A stretch of DNA of 46,393 bases, from contig JACPIY010000026.1 in assembly GCA_016187835.1 (NCBI GenBank), positions 1-46,393 of the forward strand, given 5' to 3'. Positions 1 to 10,132 of this stretch are shown here, piece after piece. Position numbers and translations under genes: made by a program. Source of the stretch: Deltaproteobacteria bacterium. Its GTDB lineage: Bacteria; Desulfobacterota_D; UBA1144; Nemesobacterales; CSP1-2. The notes under the pieces are model-generated. The model worked only from the letters and a program-made list of their open reading frames with translations, did no database searches and was not told where the DNA came from. Each line of letters starts with the position of its first letter. Position 1 is the first letter of the stretch.

Positions 1-85
1 TGACAGAATAAATCTTGATTATTACAAGTATTGAGAGTTTTTTGAACTCTTCACTCTTTACTAGGTAATGCTCGCTAAAGGATAT

Positions 86-225
86 CCATTGTTGTCATTA
101 CGGATCCTTCGACATCGCTCAGGATAAACTCAGTGAAGTAATCTGAGATGAGTTGTCATTCCGAACGCAGTGAGGAATCTCAATGGATTGCTTCGTCGCT
201 TTGCTTCTCGCAATGACAACAATGG
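86..225. repeat. MITE-like interspersed element with 14-bp terminal inverted repeats
   Basis: CCATTGTTGTCATT (86-99) is the exact reverse complement of AATGACAACAATGG (212-225); interior carries 'ccttcgacatcgctcagga' and 'tcattccgaacgcagtgaggaatctc' motifs that recur elsewhere in the window. Confidence 0.8.
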
Positions 226-350
226 TTGTCTGTTTATGTTATAATACCCTGCTGCTTGTTGCAGGCTTCTTCATTTGATTTTATCTTGCCTTGTTGGTAA
301 ATTCACCTCACGATGATTCAAAAGCAGTTAACTAGTCAGGAATCAAATTA

Positions 351-956
351 ATGAATAAAAAGACCCGTCTTGCCGTTTTTGTCTCAGGAAGCGGAACCAA
401 CCTTCAGGCGATAATTGATGCTAAAATTGGATCCGTGGAAATTGTTGTAGTAGTTAGTAACAATCCAGATGCCCATGCTATCGAGAGAGCAAAGAAGCAT
501 AATATCCCGGTGGAGGTTATTGACCACAAACAGCATTCTTCAAGAGAAGAGTTTGAGAAGGAAATTATAAGAAGGCTTGAGCCTTATAGAGTTGACCTTG
601 TTGCCCTTGCAGGATTTATGAGGATACTCTCTCCTTTTTTTGTAAGGGCTTACAAAAACAGAATAATGAATCTCCATCCCGCGCTCTTGCCTTTGTTTCC
701 GGGTATCCATGCTGCAAAACAGGCTCTTGATTTTGGTGTAAAATTCACGGGGTGTACGGTGCATTTTGTAGATGAAGGAGTGGATACGGGGCCAATTATA
801 TTGCAAGCGGTAGTTCCGATCCATGATGATGACACCGAAGAGACCCTTCTTGAAAGAATCCATAAGGAAGAACACAGGATTTACCCTGAAGCAATGAGGC
901 TTTTTGCTGAAGGAAAGCTGAGGATTGAGGGGAGGAGGGTATTTGTTAGAGAATAG
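351..956 (+). CDS. purN: phosphoribosylglycinamide formyltransferase
   Basis: AVFVSGSGTNLQAIID, MRILSPFFVRAYKNRIMNLHPALLPLFPG, TGCTVHFVDEGVDTGPIILQ motifs. Confidence 0.95.
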   Translation: MNKKTRLAVFVSGSGTNLQAIIDAKIGSVEIVVVVSNNPDAHAIERAKKHNIPVEVIDHKQHSSREEFEKEIIRRLEPYRVDLVALAGFMRILSPFFVRAYKNRIMNLHPALLPLFPGIHAAKQALDFGVKFTGCTVHFVDEGVDTGPIILQAVVPIHDDDTEETLLERIHKEEHRIYPEAMRLFAEGKLRIEGRRVFVRE

Positions 957-973
957 GAAATGGAGATTGCTTT

Positions 974-1303
974 TTGGGTAACTGTCCGGTCTGCAAGAAA
1001 AAGTACTCTCAAGAAGTAGAATATTGTCCTGATTGCCGCATTGGAATTATCCCGGATTTCAGAGAGACAATTAAAGAGAATGAAAAAACCAAGACTTTTG
1101 TTGAGGTTTATAGGACTCAAGATGTAGCTATTGCCGGTTTGATTAAAGAAGTTTTAGAGGACCATGAAATAATATGCTACTTGGAGAACTACTCTTTCGC
1201 CCGTATCTACCCTTCGCTTGTCTCTCCCATAAAAGTTATGGTCTATAAAGAGCATATTGAAGAAGCTAGAGAGGTTCTTAATCTCTTTTTTGAAGAAAAT
1301 TAG
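974..1303 (+). CDS. zinc-ribbon plus DUF2007-like (putative signal transducing) protein, TTG start
   Basis: [12 protein letters not shown] ribbon followed by [29 protein letters not shown]. Confidence 0.7.
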   Translation: MGNCPVCKKKYSQEVEYCPDCRIGIIPDFRETIKENEKTKTFVEVYRTQDVAIAGLIKEVLEDHEIICYLENYSFARIYPSLVSPIKVMVYKEHIEEAREVLNLFFEEN

Positions 1304-2319
1304 AACCCCCTTCCTACAGCATTGGCGACGGGTTTTGCCTTCTCCATAAGTGTAGCAAACTTAGAGGGCTTCAAAGATTGGACTCCATCGCTCATTGCAG
1401 TCTCCGGCTTGGGGTGAACCTCAATTATAAGGCCATCCGCTCCTGCTGCGATTGCCGCAAGGGACATAGGTATTACATATTGCCAGTAACCGGTGCCGTG
1501 GCTTGGGTCGGCTACAACGGGAAGATGAGTCTTTTCTTTTAGCACTGGGATCGCATTGAGATCAAATGTGTTCCTTGTCGCTGTTTCAAATGTTCTTATT
1601 CCTCTTTCACAGAGAACGACATTTTGGTTTCCTTCAGAGAGGATATATTCAGCGGCCATAAGGAATTCGTTTATGGTTGTGGACATTCCTCTTTTAAGAA
1701 GAATGGGCTTGTTACTTTTTCCTACGCGTCTTAAGAGAGCATAATTTTGAGAATTGCGAGCCCCAATTTGAAGCATGTCGGAGTATTCTGCTATGATTTC
1801 CAAATCATCACTATCAAGAATCTCTGTTACTACGGGAAGACCCGTAAGTTCCCTGGCTCTGGCAAGAAGCTTTAATCCCTCTTCGCCGAGTCCCTGGAAA
1901 GCATAGGGAGAGGTTCTGGGTTTGTATGCTCCTCCTCTGAGAATGCTTGCTCCTGCATTCTTTACGGCTACAGCGGTTTCAATAATCTGTTCTTCGTTTT
2001 CGACGGCGCAAGGGCCTGCCATTACTACTACTTTATGGTTTCCTATTTCTACCTTTCCAACTTTTACAGCGGTGTTTTGGGGTTTGATCTCGCGGCTTGC
2101 GAGTTTATAGGGTTGGAGTATTGGAACGACGTTTTCAACACCTTCGAGCACCCTAAGTGATTCAAGATGGTGGGGTTTTCCCCTTTCGTCTCCTATAACA
2201 CCAATTACGGTTCTTAGAACACCCTGAATGATGTGAGATTTATAACCGAAGTATTTTATAGTGGATAATACCTTATCAACCTGCTCCCGAGTTGCATCGC
2301 TCTTCATTACAACGATCAT
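1300..2319 (-). CDS. aroF: 3-deoxy-7-phosphoheptulonate (DAHP) synthase
   Basis: [47 protein letters not shown] motifs. Confidence 0.95.
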   Translation of the reverse strand: MIVVMKSDATREQVDKVLSTIKYFGYKSHIIQGVLRTVIGVIGDERGKPHHLESLRVLEGVENVVPILQPYKLASREIKPQNTAVKVGKVEIGNHKVVVMAGPCAVENEEQIIETAVAVKNAGASILRGGAYKPRTSPYAFQGLGEEGLKLLARARELTGLPVVTEILDSDDLEIIAEYSDMLQIGARNSQNYALLRRVGKSNKPILLKRGMSTTINEFLMAAEYILSEGNQNVVLCERGIRTFETATRNTFDLNAIPVLKEKTHLPVVADPSHGTGYWQYVIPMSLAAIAAGADGLIIEVHPKPETAMSDGVQSLKPSKFATLMEKAKPVANAVGRGF

Positions 2320-2715
2320 TACTTTTTCTCCCCTTTTAAACGCTGACTTTTCTTTTTATTTGACAAAATTGGATAATACATAGAAGGGCTTTTATTGTCA
2401 AATTTTAGACAGGTTAGTAATTAGGTAAGATTATAGTCACTTTCTTAACTTTAATTGTCCCTGCTTTAAGACCACAAAATCTTTTCCTTGTAGGAGTGCC
2501 ATCCCTTCGACTTCGCTCAGGACAGGCATGGCGCGACTCAAATCGCGGCCGGAGAAGGTTCCCTAACTTCCACCCTCTGGATCACTACCCCAGACCCGCT
2601 GCCCCTTAGTCGCTAATACATTGGTTATGTGATTAACTCTAATTAGCGGCGGATTTATTGAGTATTCCTATGCAAAGGTGTATATTTAGTACCAAAAGGT
2701 TAAGGAGGAAACGAA

Positions 2716-3291
2716 ATGGGGCGAGTAGATTTAATAATAATTATTGTATTTATAACCTTTATTTCATTTTTGACTCCGGAAATAGTTACTGCACAAACAA
2801 CCGGGGGAGCAGAGGAGGGATCCGAGACAACTTCTCAAGGAACCAATGCCCCTCAAGCTCAACCGAACACTCCTGTTATTGACAACACCGGTATAGTTTA
2901 TCCTCGAGAAAACTTGGATAATTTTGGGATGTCCAGTCTTAATAAAACTACTGGATTGGGAGGAAGAGAAGAGGGAAGCACGCTTGGTAGAGATGCAAAA
3001 CGTAAAAGTAACCTTGAAGTTAATAAGCCCAGAGAGAAAAAGAAGGGTGAAGAAGCCGCTGAAGAAACTGGTCAGGAAACAGACACTGGTTCTTCTGAAA
3101 TTGAGTCCGATTCTGAATCAGCTCCGATAGGATATACTTCGCCAGGGAGAAAAGACGGGCTTTTCACTTGGAAAGATGAAAATGGAGTGGTACATGTAAC
3201 CAACGATCCGGGTTCCGTTCCCGCCAAGTACCGGGACCAGATAATAAAGGAATCCGAAAAGGCAGAGAGTGAAGAGTTATCTGAACCTTAA
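2716..3291 (+). CDS. secreted/anchored protein with DUF4124-like C-terminus
   Basis: N-terminal hydrophobic segment, low-complexity linker, GLFTWKDENGVVHVTNDPGSVPAKYR. Confidence 0.6.
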   Translation: MGRVDLIIIIVFITFISFLTPEIVTAQTTGGAEEGSETTSQGTNAPQAQPNTPVIDNTGIVYPRENLDNFGMSSLNKTTGLGGREEGSTLGRDAKRKSNLEVNKPREKKKGEEAAEETGQETDTGSSEIESDSESAPIGYTSPGRKDGLFTWKDENGVVHVTNDPGSVPAKYRDQIIKESEKAESEELSEP

Positions 3292-3328
3292 AACGGTATA
3301 AAATTCCAGAACAGCTTTTTTTGAGTGT

Positions 3329-3595
3329 TTATTCTTCCTTTTTATCCTTTTGCTTTGTTATTTTCTCTTCAAGACTATCTACCTTGGCAGAAAGCTTTTT
3401 TAGCTGTCCTTCGATTGTATCAAGAGAGTTACTGATGTTTTCGCCTCTATTAAGAAGAAGATAGCCGATTACTATCAGCGGGATTATTATAAATATAAAG
3501 TGAAACCAGTATCCTGCTCCGTGTTGTCCCCCCGCGCAACCGTTGAGGATTAAAACAAGGGAAATTAATCCAAATCCTTTCATGAAGACCTTCAT
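3329..3595 (-). CDS. small lipoprotein/membrane protein with coiled coil
   Basis: LISLVLILNGCAGG lipobox-like, one TM segment, C-terminal heptads. Confidence 0.55.
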   Translation of the reverse strand: MKVFMKGFGLISLVLILNGCAGGQHGAGYWFHFIFIIIPLIVIGYLLLNRGENISNSLDTIEGQLKKLSAKVDSLEEKITKQKDKKEE

Positions 3596-3608
3596 TTGTA
3601 ATATCCTC

Positions 3609-4232
3609 CTAGAGATTTTGGTTTTTTTGATTTATAAACCTGAGATAATAGATCTCTCTTCCATCTTCTCTAAATTCCATTTCATATTTAGTCATGGGTC
3701 TGTCGGGGAGGCTGTTTACGTATCCGGGTGAATGAAATTCGCTCCTGAAAGTCTCCATATTTTCAAAGACTTTTAAAATATGAGAAATATACTCTTCGTG
3801 GTCGCTTGCAATCTCGAGAGCTGCTAGAGGTTTCATTATACAAGAGAGCCCATATAGAAACTTCGGGTTTATAATCCTGTGCTTTTTATGCCTGTCCTTG
3901 GGCCAGGGGTCGGGGAAATTGATGTAAATCTCGCTGAATGTGTCCTGAGAAAAAACCTCTTCGATGGCAATTCTCGCATCCATGAGCAGGAGTTTGACAT
4001 TGTTGGCTTTTTCCCTCTCTGCCCTCTTCACAGCTTTTTTAAATCTTTTTCCTTTTATTTCGATTCCAACAAAATTCCAGTCTATTTTTCTTTTAGCCAT
4101 CCCTATCAAAAAATCCCCTTCACCAAAGCCAATTTCAAGAGCCGTCCTTTTACCATTACCAAAGACCTTGGATAGGTCATCAAGTGGGAGGTAATATTCC
4201 GTCACGTCTAGAATTGGAAACGAGATATTCAT
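3609..4232 (-). CDS. trmB: tRNA (guanine-N7-)-methyltransferase; start taken at MNISFP (longer ORF to 4322)
   Basis: LEIGFGEGDFLIGMAKR, INFPDPWPKDRHKKHRI, TKYEMEFREDG motifs. Confidence 0.9.
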   Translation of the reverse strand: MNISFPILDVTEYYLPLDDLSKVFGNGKRTALEIGFGEGDFLIGMAKRKIDWNFVGIEIKGKRFKKAVKRAEREKANNVKLLLMDARIAIEEVFSQDTFSEIYINFPDPWPKDRHKKHRIINPKFLYGLSCIMKPLAALEIASDHEEYISHILKVFENMETFRSEFHSPGYVNSLPDRPMTKYEMEFREDGREIYYLRFINQKNQNL

Positions 4233-4281
4233 CCAAAATAATACATAATATAGGATAGCATAATACTGTAACCTTGATTGT

Positions 4282-5385
4282 TTAGTCAGAGTTAAGAATA
4301 CGCGATAATAACCCTTCTTCAATCTTTATCCCGTAGCTTCCGTCAATTTCTGCCATTGCTCCCAGATTCTTTGGAAGAACCATCTCAATTTTGCCACCCC
4401 TTGTTTTTTTATCAAGCTTCATGGTGTCTATGATGAGGCTTACATCAAAGTAGTCGGGAAACTTGGTATGGAGTCCCGTTTTTTTAAGGAGAGAAACTAA
4501 CCTGTCAAATTCAACCTTTTTCCATAATCCCATCTCTAGAGCTATCTTCCCCTCCGCTACCATGCCCATTGATATTGCCTGACCGTGGAATATCTTGTAA
4601 TCGGATAGATTTTCAATCGCATGGCCGATTGTATGGCCGAAGTTTAGAATCTTTCTAAGATTTGATTCCATTTCATCAAGTTCTACGACTTCTCCCTTTA
4701 TTTGACAACTCCTTTTTATGATGTGGGTAAGGACGTCCGAATCAAATGAGAATACATGAGTGATGTTTTTCTCAAGAAACTCAAAAAACGTTTCGTCCTT
4801 AATAACGCCATATTTTATGACTTCTGCAAGGCCCTCTCTTATTTCTTTTTCAGCCAGCGTTCTTAGGGTTTCAATATCTATGTAAACCCTCCAGGGTTGA
4901 TGAAAAGAGCCAATAAGGTTTTTTCCGTGAGGGGTATCAACGGCGGTTTTACCCCCGATGGAGCTGTCAACGCATGCTACAACGGTAGTCGGAACTTGAA
5001 CGAATGGGATTCCACGGTTGTAAGTTGCAGAGACAAACCCTGCAACATCTCCCACTACGCCCCCTCCCAGTGCAACAACGGCCGAGTCTCTCCCCATTTT
5101 GCGTTTTAACATCTCGTCCTCGAGTCCAGTTTTGGTTTCTCTATTTTTATGTTCTTCTCCTGCGGGAAATGAGATAAGATGGGTTTTTAGGTCGGCTCGT
5201 TTAAACTCTTCGAGTAGTTCTTCGCCATAAAGAGAGGCAACTTTGGAGTCTGTTATTATTGCGTAAGAATGAGCCAGGTTCTCTTTTTTTAAGTCCAGAG
5301 GGATTTGCTTAAGTATTCCTTCTCCTATTATTATCTCGTATGATTTATCTTCTGTTTTCTTTAGATTTACTTTTATCTTTTCCAT
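4282..5385 (-). CDS. aroB: 3-dehydroquinate synthase
   Basis: ALGGGVVGDVAGFVSATYNRGI, PTTVVACVDSSIGGKTAVD, LNFGHTIGHAIE motifs. Confidence 0.95.
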   Translation of the reverse strand: MEKIKVNLKKTEDKSYEIIIGEGILKQIPLDLKKENLAHSYAIITDSKVASLYGEELLEEFKRADLKTHLISFPAGEEHKNRETKTGLEDEMLKRKMGRDSAVVALGGGVVGDVAGFVSATYNRGIPFVQVPTTVVACVDSSIGGKTAVDTPHGKNLIGSFHQPWRVYIDIETLRTLAEKEIREGLAEVIKYGVIKDETFFEFLEKNITHVFSFDSDVLTHIIKRSCQIKGEVVELDEMESNLRKILNFGHTIGHAIENLSDYKIFHGQAISMGMVAEGKIALEMGLWKKVEFDRLVSLLKKTGLHTKFPDYFDVSLIIDTMKLDKKTRGGKIEMVLPKNLGAMAEIDGSYGIKIEEGLLSRILNSD

Positions 5386-5387
5386 TT

Positions 5388-6348
5388 CTATTTCTTGCCC
5401 TTGAATGAGAGCAATTTTACTTTAGGGCCTGTTTCAAGTCTTATGTCAATTGCCTCATCTGAATTATAAACCTCTCCGTCAATGACGTATCCTCTGTTTC
5501 CCTCTATGTTTGCGTTCCTTGTTGACTGATTAAAAAAATTTCCGGAGGCATCGGATTTAACGCCCACATATAAAACCCTTGGAAGCTGCAACACCGCTTT
5601 CCTGAAAAAGGGAAGCCTCATATAAAAAAAAGCTGAATTCCTCTCCCGCTTCCACCTCTTCTGTAAAAATTCTGAACCCGAAAGCGAGCCTCTTAACGCT
5701 CCCTGCGGCTATAAAAAGATGACTATCAAACGGGAGTTTTTTGTCATTTAGATAAACCTTAGACTCAACCTCCTTAAAAAGATCATCTTTCGGGTTTGTT
5801 AAAGACATGATACCCGATTTGAGGATCAGTTTTAATGCAACTCCTACGCTTGCGCCTTCTCTGCGGTACCATTTGATGAATCTATAAAGAAAACCGTCAA
5901 TCCAAGTAAAAGCGTAGTTATCGTGATTGAATCTTTTATCAATAATCCTTATGAGTCCACGTTCGATAGTAGGTAGCTCATTTTCACTTTTTATGCATCC
6001 AATCAGTTCCCGACATGTGGTTATTTGATTGTCCGAAACCCCCGCATCGTCTGCAATCATGTTAATCGTTCCGCCTTTTAGGGGAACAATTATCGGTATA
6101 TTTCTGTCGCCGAAGAGGTTTATATAGGAAGAGAGGACGGAACTTATCGTTCCGTCTCCTCCGCTGATAGCTAGGATCTTTATTTCTTTGTTAAATTCTT
6201 TTAAGGCTATTGGTATTTCGTCTTTACTTTTTGTAGAGAGAACCCATGCTCTTTCGCCAAGGACTTCTTTTAAGGCGTTGATTTGGGATTTTGATTGGTT
6301 CTTGTTTATATGAGCAAGGGGATTAAATATGACACCGATTGGTTTCAT
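5388..6348 (-). pseudogene. diacylglycerol/lipid kinase family protein split by a frameshift at an A8 (minus-strand T8) run, ~5624-5631
   Basis: ORF 5557-6348 has the lipid-kinase N-terminus (GVIFNPLAH, ISGGDGTISSVL, PLKGGTINMIA); ORF 5388-5621 continues the C-terminus. Removing one T gives ..FSFFYMRLPFFRKAVLQLPRV. Confidence 0.8.
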
Positions 6349-6866
6349 ACTGGAAATTCTAACACCGACCAGACCGGGTAGGGCTTTAGCTTCTCTCTTC
6401 CCTTGAGTTCGGTGAGTTCCACAAGAAATGAATAACCGATTATTTCTCCCCCAAGTTTTTTTACAAGGTTACCTACTGCCGCAGCCGTTCCGCCTGTTGC
6501 AAGAAGATCGTCTACAAGGACTACTCTGCTTCCTCCGGAAATTGCGTCTCTGTGTACTTCCAGGATGTCTTTTCCATACTCCAGGTCATAAGAAGCATTT
6601 ATAGTTTCGTAGGGGAGTTTTCCCAGTTTCCTTATAATCACAAGGCCCGTTTCCAGTTTGTATGCGAGAGCTGAAGCAAATATAAATCCTCTTGCTTCCA
6701 CGCCGATCATGTATTCCACTTCCCTCCCTTTCATCATTTGAGCCATTGCGTCTATTGCCTGCCGGAAGGCTTTGGGATTTTGTAGAAGAGGGGTTATATC
6801 GTGAAACATTATTCCTTCCCGCGGGAAATTCGGTATGTCTCTTATGTATTTCTTGAGGTCTTCCAT
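6345..6866 (-). CDS. apt: adenine phosphoribosyltransferase
   Basis: IRDIPNFPREGIMFHDITPLL, VVLVDDLLATGGTAAA. Confidence 0.95.
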   Translation of the reverse strand: MEDLKKYIRDIPNFPREGIMFHDITPLLQNPKAFRQAIDAMAQMMKGREVEYMIGVEARGFIFASALAYKLETGLVIIRKLGKLPYETINASYDLEYGKDILEVHRDAISGGSRVVLVDDLLATGGTAAAVGNLVKKLGGEIIGYSFLVELTELKGREKLKPYPVWSVLEFPV

Positions 6867-7229
6867 GATGTTTTCTCCTCAGGGTAGATTCGCCATAAAT
6901 GGAAACAAATTTTCACGGCTAAAATAATTACTTATAAGTCTCTTCTACGCAAGTTCCCTTTTCCTAAAATTTGGAATGATAGCTAAATTGGTCTAACACT
7001 AGCTATTTATTCTTTCTAATTAATGAAATACGAGTAGTTTCCTGGCACGCCGTTCCATCATTTTTCTCCTATATATTGACTTATGGAGACATTTTAAATT
7101 ATAGTCCTAAAGAAAGAAAAAGGTGCTGGGATTTTTTTCCGTATAACACTCCATATTGAGTTGATTATGCGAAGATAATTCCGTACAATCAATAGTTAGA
7201 TTTTTTCTGGAGAAAATCGAGCGAAAGGA

Positions 7230-8167
7230 TTTGTTCCGCCTTCTCAGAAGGCCCTTCGGGAAGCGCTTTCTCTTTCCGAGGAACTACTACGCAACATTGA
7301 GCTAAGTGAACTTCCTCTGGAAACGTAGCCCTTAAGGCTAGTCGTCTTTCTAGGTTATTGAATGAGTTTGATATACAAAAAATAATGGAATATGAGGCAA
7401 GCGGATATCCAACGACCCCCGATGTGGTCCTGCCGGATGTTTATAAACTAGCAACTGTGGCTGGTCGGGAATTTCAATTGAAAGATGGAAAATCAGGAGA
7501 AATAAAAAAAGTATATATTTCTTGAATCAATCGAGGAGTTAGAGCAACAAACTAAAATGGCCGAAATGGCGCTAAATGCTGCTCGAGATCCCCGTGTGTC
7601 TGTATCGTCGGCTAATCCTTATCAAACTGTTTTCTCACCTGCTGGTAATTGGCAGGAACGGAAACAAATTCGAGAAAATGCCACTATCGCATGAATTGCC
7701 GACGCATTTTTTCAAGGATGTGAGAGCGTGTAGACCCAGCGGTAGGCTCGTTGATTCCTGATGCAGCGCAGAAGTTAGTTGCGGTGTACGAAAATCTTCA
7801 ATCAGAAAATCCAGAAAATTGGTCAAATGCGGTTCATAGCTGTCGTCGTATTCTTCAGGATATGGCTGATGTACTATATCCTCCGAGAGACGATAAAGTT
7901 GTTGACGTTAATGGCAAAAAGAAAACCATTCGTCTCGGGAAAGATAATTATGTAAATCGACTAATCGCCTTTCTGGAAGAGAACAGCAAGTCGTCTCGCT
8001 TTCAAGATATTGTAGGAAGTCATCTCGCATTTGTTGGTAATCGCTTAGATAGCATTTTTCAAGCAGCTCAAATGGGATCGCACGATATAATTGTGAGTAG
8101 AGAGGAAGCAGATCGGTATGTGGTTTATACGTATTTGGTAGTCGGTGATATCCTATCGCTAACGTGA
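7230..8167 (+). pseudogene. degraded AbiTii-domain-like (abortive infection) protein
   Basis: Frame-patched translation: GFVPPSQKALREALSLSEELLRNIELSELPLE / ALKASRLSRLLNEFDIQKIMEYEASGYPTTPDVVLPDVYK.. / ESIEELEQQTKMAEMALNAARDPRVSV.. / ORF 7751-8167. Several frameshifts and in-frame stops. Confidence 0.6.
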
Positions 8168-8228
8168 AAAATCTAACTTTTCTTGCTGCTGACGTTACGC
8201 GCGTGCCGTGATATTGTTTTCGTGGAGA

Positions 8229-8278
8229 GTCTAACGGGAATTCTACGGCGAGACTGGGCGCAGAAGAATGCGTTAGGC
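8229..8278. other. attC-like (integron cassette recombination site-like) sequence
   Basis: GTCTAAC (matches RYYYAAC) ... GTTAGGC (matches GTTRRRY) with imperfectly complementary interior (ATTCT/AGAAT); 50 nt. Confidence 0.4.
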
Positions 8279-8309
8279 AATTAACGTAACGTGAGGAGGA
8301 GATCAATCA

Positions 8310-8775
8310 TGGACAAGTTGCCGATTTTGAACATCAATGACGTCGAATATGTAAGTTGGGGCAACGGTGGGCGCTTTGAGGCGAAGCTGGGGGCGGTAGC
8401 CACCCGGTTGGGAAAGCGGGTTGGCCATACCACTTCCACCACGCGAACGAAGAGATGTTCTTCATTCTGGAGGGGACCGGTACGCTGCGCTATGCCGACA
8501 AGTACTATCCGGTGAAGCCGGGTGATGTTATATGTTGCCCGCCAGGGCCAGAGGCACCGCATCAACTGGTCAATACTTCTGACAAAGAGCTCAAATATTT
8601 GGCTGTAAGCACAATGGAAGAACCAGAGGTGGCAGAATACCCGGATACCGGAAAGGTTGGCGTTATGGCGGGTAGCCCTCCGGGCTCGGGCGGCGATCCA
8701 AGCAAGAGGACTGTCTATCTCTTTAATAAGAAGTCGTCTGGTGGTGTAGATTATTACTGGGAAGGGGAATCTTGA
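8310..8775 (+). pseudogene. cupin-domain protein with frameshift near 8413-8425
   Basis: MDKLPILNINDVEYVSWGNGGRFEAKLGAVATRLG / (A)GWPYHFHHANEEMFFILEGTGTLRYADKYYPVKPGDVICCPPGPEAPHQLVN: the cupin core spans two frames. Confidence 0.8.
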
Positions 8776-8857
8776 CTATGTGGCAACATTTTGCTGCACT
8801 TGAACGGCAGGGCTGGAACGGCAGCGAACCTTAATCCCAATTTGATATGCCGAATGA

Positions 8858-9547
8858 TTACGGCAAGTATTTCAGAGGATCTACGGGCCTCTCATTACTT
8901 CTTATCTCAAAATGGAGATGAGCTCCCGTTGCGTTTCCGGTTGATCCCACCTCTCCGATGATGTCTCCTGTTTTTACACATTCCCCCGGCCTCACACTGT
9001 TTTTGTGGTTGTGTGCGTAGAGGGTTCTCATCCCATCCCCGTGTTGGACAACTACAGTTTTTCCATAGCTCGAGTATCCATCAAGGCTTTTTCCACTTAC
9101 AATAACCAGTCCGTCTGCTGCGGCTCTGATTGGAGTACCTTTACGGGCGAGTATATCTATACCTGAATGGAAACGTCTCCATCCTCTTCTCCCAAATCTG
9201 GAAGAAATTGTGCCCTTAGCGGGCCATATTAATCCTGAGGCGTAACGTCCGGGAATAGTTATCCTTTGACCGACTGAAACCTCCGATGGGTCTTCAATGC
9301 TGTTTATCCTTGCAATCTCTTCGAGACTGACGCCATAGGTTTGTGATATTCGATAAAGCGTCTCTCCTTTTTCCACTATATGAAAGGTTTCCTTTGTTGG
9401 AAATGAATGGTTATTCCCGATGCACTTCTCTAAGCTCTTATAAATAATAGCCGGTGGGAGAGTAGTGGGTTGCTTTGTGCATGCTTCATTAAGTCCGAGA
9501 GCGAGCGAGACTAAAAGCCAAATCCACTGCCTCTTTGGGAGTTGCAA
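8858..9547 (-). CDS. LysM + M23 metallopeptidase family protein (NlpD-like)
   Basis: HIVEKGETLYRISQTYGVSLEEIARIN (LysM); RFHSGIDILARKGTPI..HGDGMRTLYAHN..GATGAHLHFEIR (M23). Confidence 0.9.
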   Translation of the reverse strand: MQLPKRQWIWLLVSLALGLNEACTKQPTTLPPAIIYKSLEKCIGNNHSFPTKETFHIVEKGETLYRISQTYGVSLEEIARINSIEDPSEVSVGQRITIPGRYASGLIWPAKGTISSRFGRRGWRRFHSGIDILARKGTPIRAAADGLVIVSGKSLDGYSSYGKTVVVQHGDGMRTLYAHNHKNSVRPGECVKTGDIIGEVGSTGNATGAHLHFEIRSNERPVDPLKYLP

Positions 9548-9950
9548 CTTTTTTAATTTCAGGTGACACCTCCCAGGTGTTTATTCCAATAACAGGAATT
9601 TCCAGTATTAATGCAAACGCTATTTCTGAGAGCGTTCCGTATTTTCCCCCTATTGCAATTATAGCATCGCTGGAGCGAACGACTATAATGTTTCTCGCAT
9701 GACTCATCCCGGTAACGATTGGGATGTCGACAAAAGGATTGGCATCGGATTTACTGAAACCAGGGATTATTCCTATTGTGAGACCACCTTCTGATTTTGC
9801 TCCCCGACAGGCAGCTTCCATTACTCCACCAAGACCACCGCAGAGAAGGACGCCATTTCTTCGCGCTATTTCTCTTCCCACCTCTTCTGCTGTTTTGTAC
9901 TCTGTATCAGAGGCCTGATTTGGACCTATAACGCCGATTACAGTTTTCAT
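9489..9950 (-). CDS. TIGR00725 / LOG-like family protein
   Basis: LLCGGLGGVMEAACRGAKSEGGLTIGIIPG, AIGGKYGTLSEIAFAL. Confidence 0.8.
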   Translation of the reverse strand: MKTVIGVIGPNQASDTEYKTAEEVGREIARRNGVLLCGGLGGVMEAACRGAKSEGGLTIGIIPGFSKSDANPFVDIPIVTGMSHARNIIVVRSSDAIIAIGGKYGTLSEIAFALILEIPVIGINTWEVSPEIKKVATPKEAVDLAFSLARSRT

Positions 9951-10132
9951 AATTTGTTTTCTCTAATAGTTTTTTAAAACAGATAGGATTGGGTTCTTCG
10001 ACACTATTGTGAATTTTACTTCATCCAGTAGTTAACCACAACAAACCCGAGAACGAGGAGCACTGAGGAATCCGATCTGATTTCCGCCCAGCGAATGGCC
10101 TACTTGTAAAGTTTTCTAAGCAGCTTTTATAT

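Noticed and set aside
540-875. Antisense ORFs across the window (e.g. 540-875 -, 1556-1744 +, 3879-4175 +, 14333-14716 +, 35578-35895 +, 39521-39898 +)
   Set aside because: They lie opposite strong conserved CDSs and have low-complexity or non-protein-like composition.
7027-7045. TGGCACGCCGTTCC as a sigma-54 promoter
   Set aside because: No GC at the -12 position with GG-N10 spacing.
8781-8800. TGGCAACATTTTGC as a sigma-54 promoter
   Set aside because: GG-N9-GC spacing is one base short, and a 17-codon reading frame (MWQHFAALERQGWNGSEP) overlaps it.
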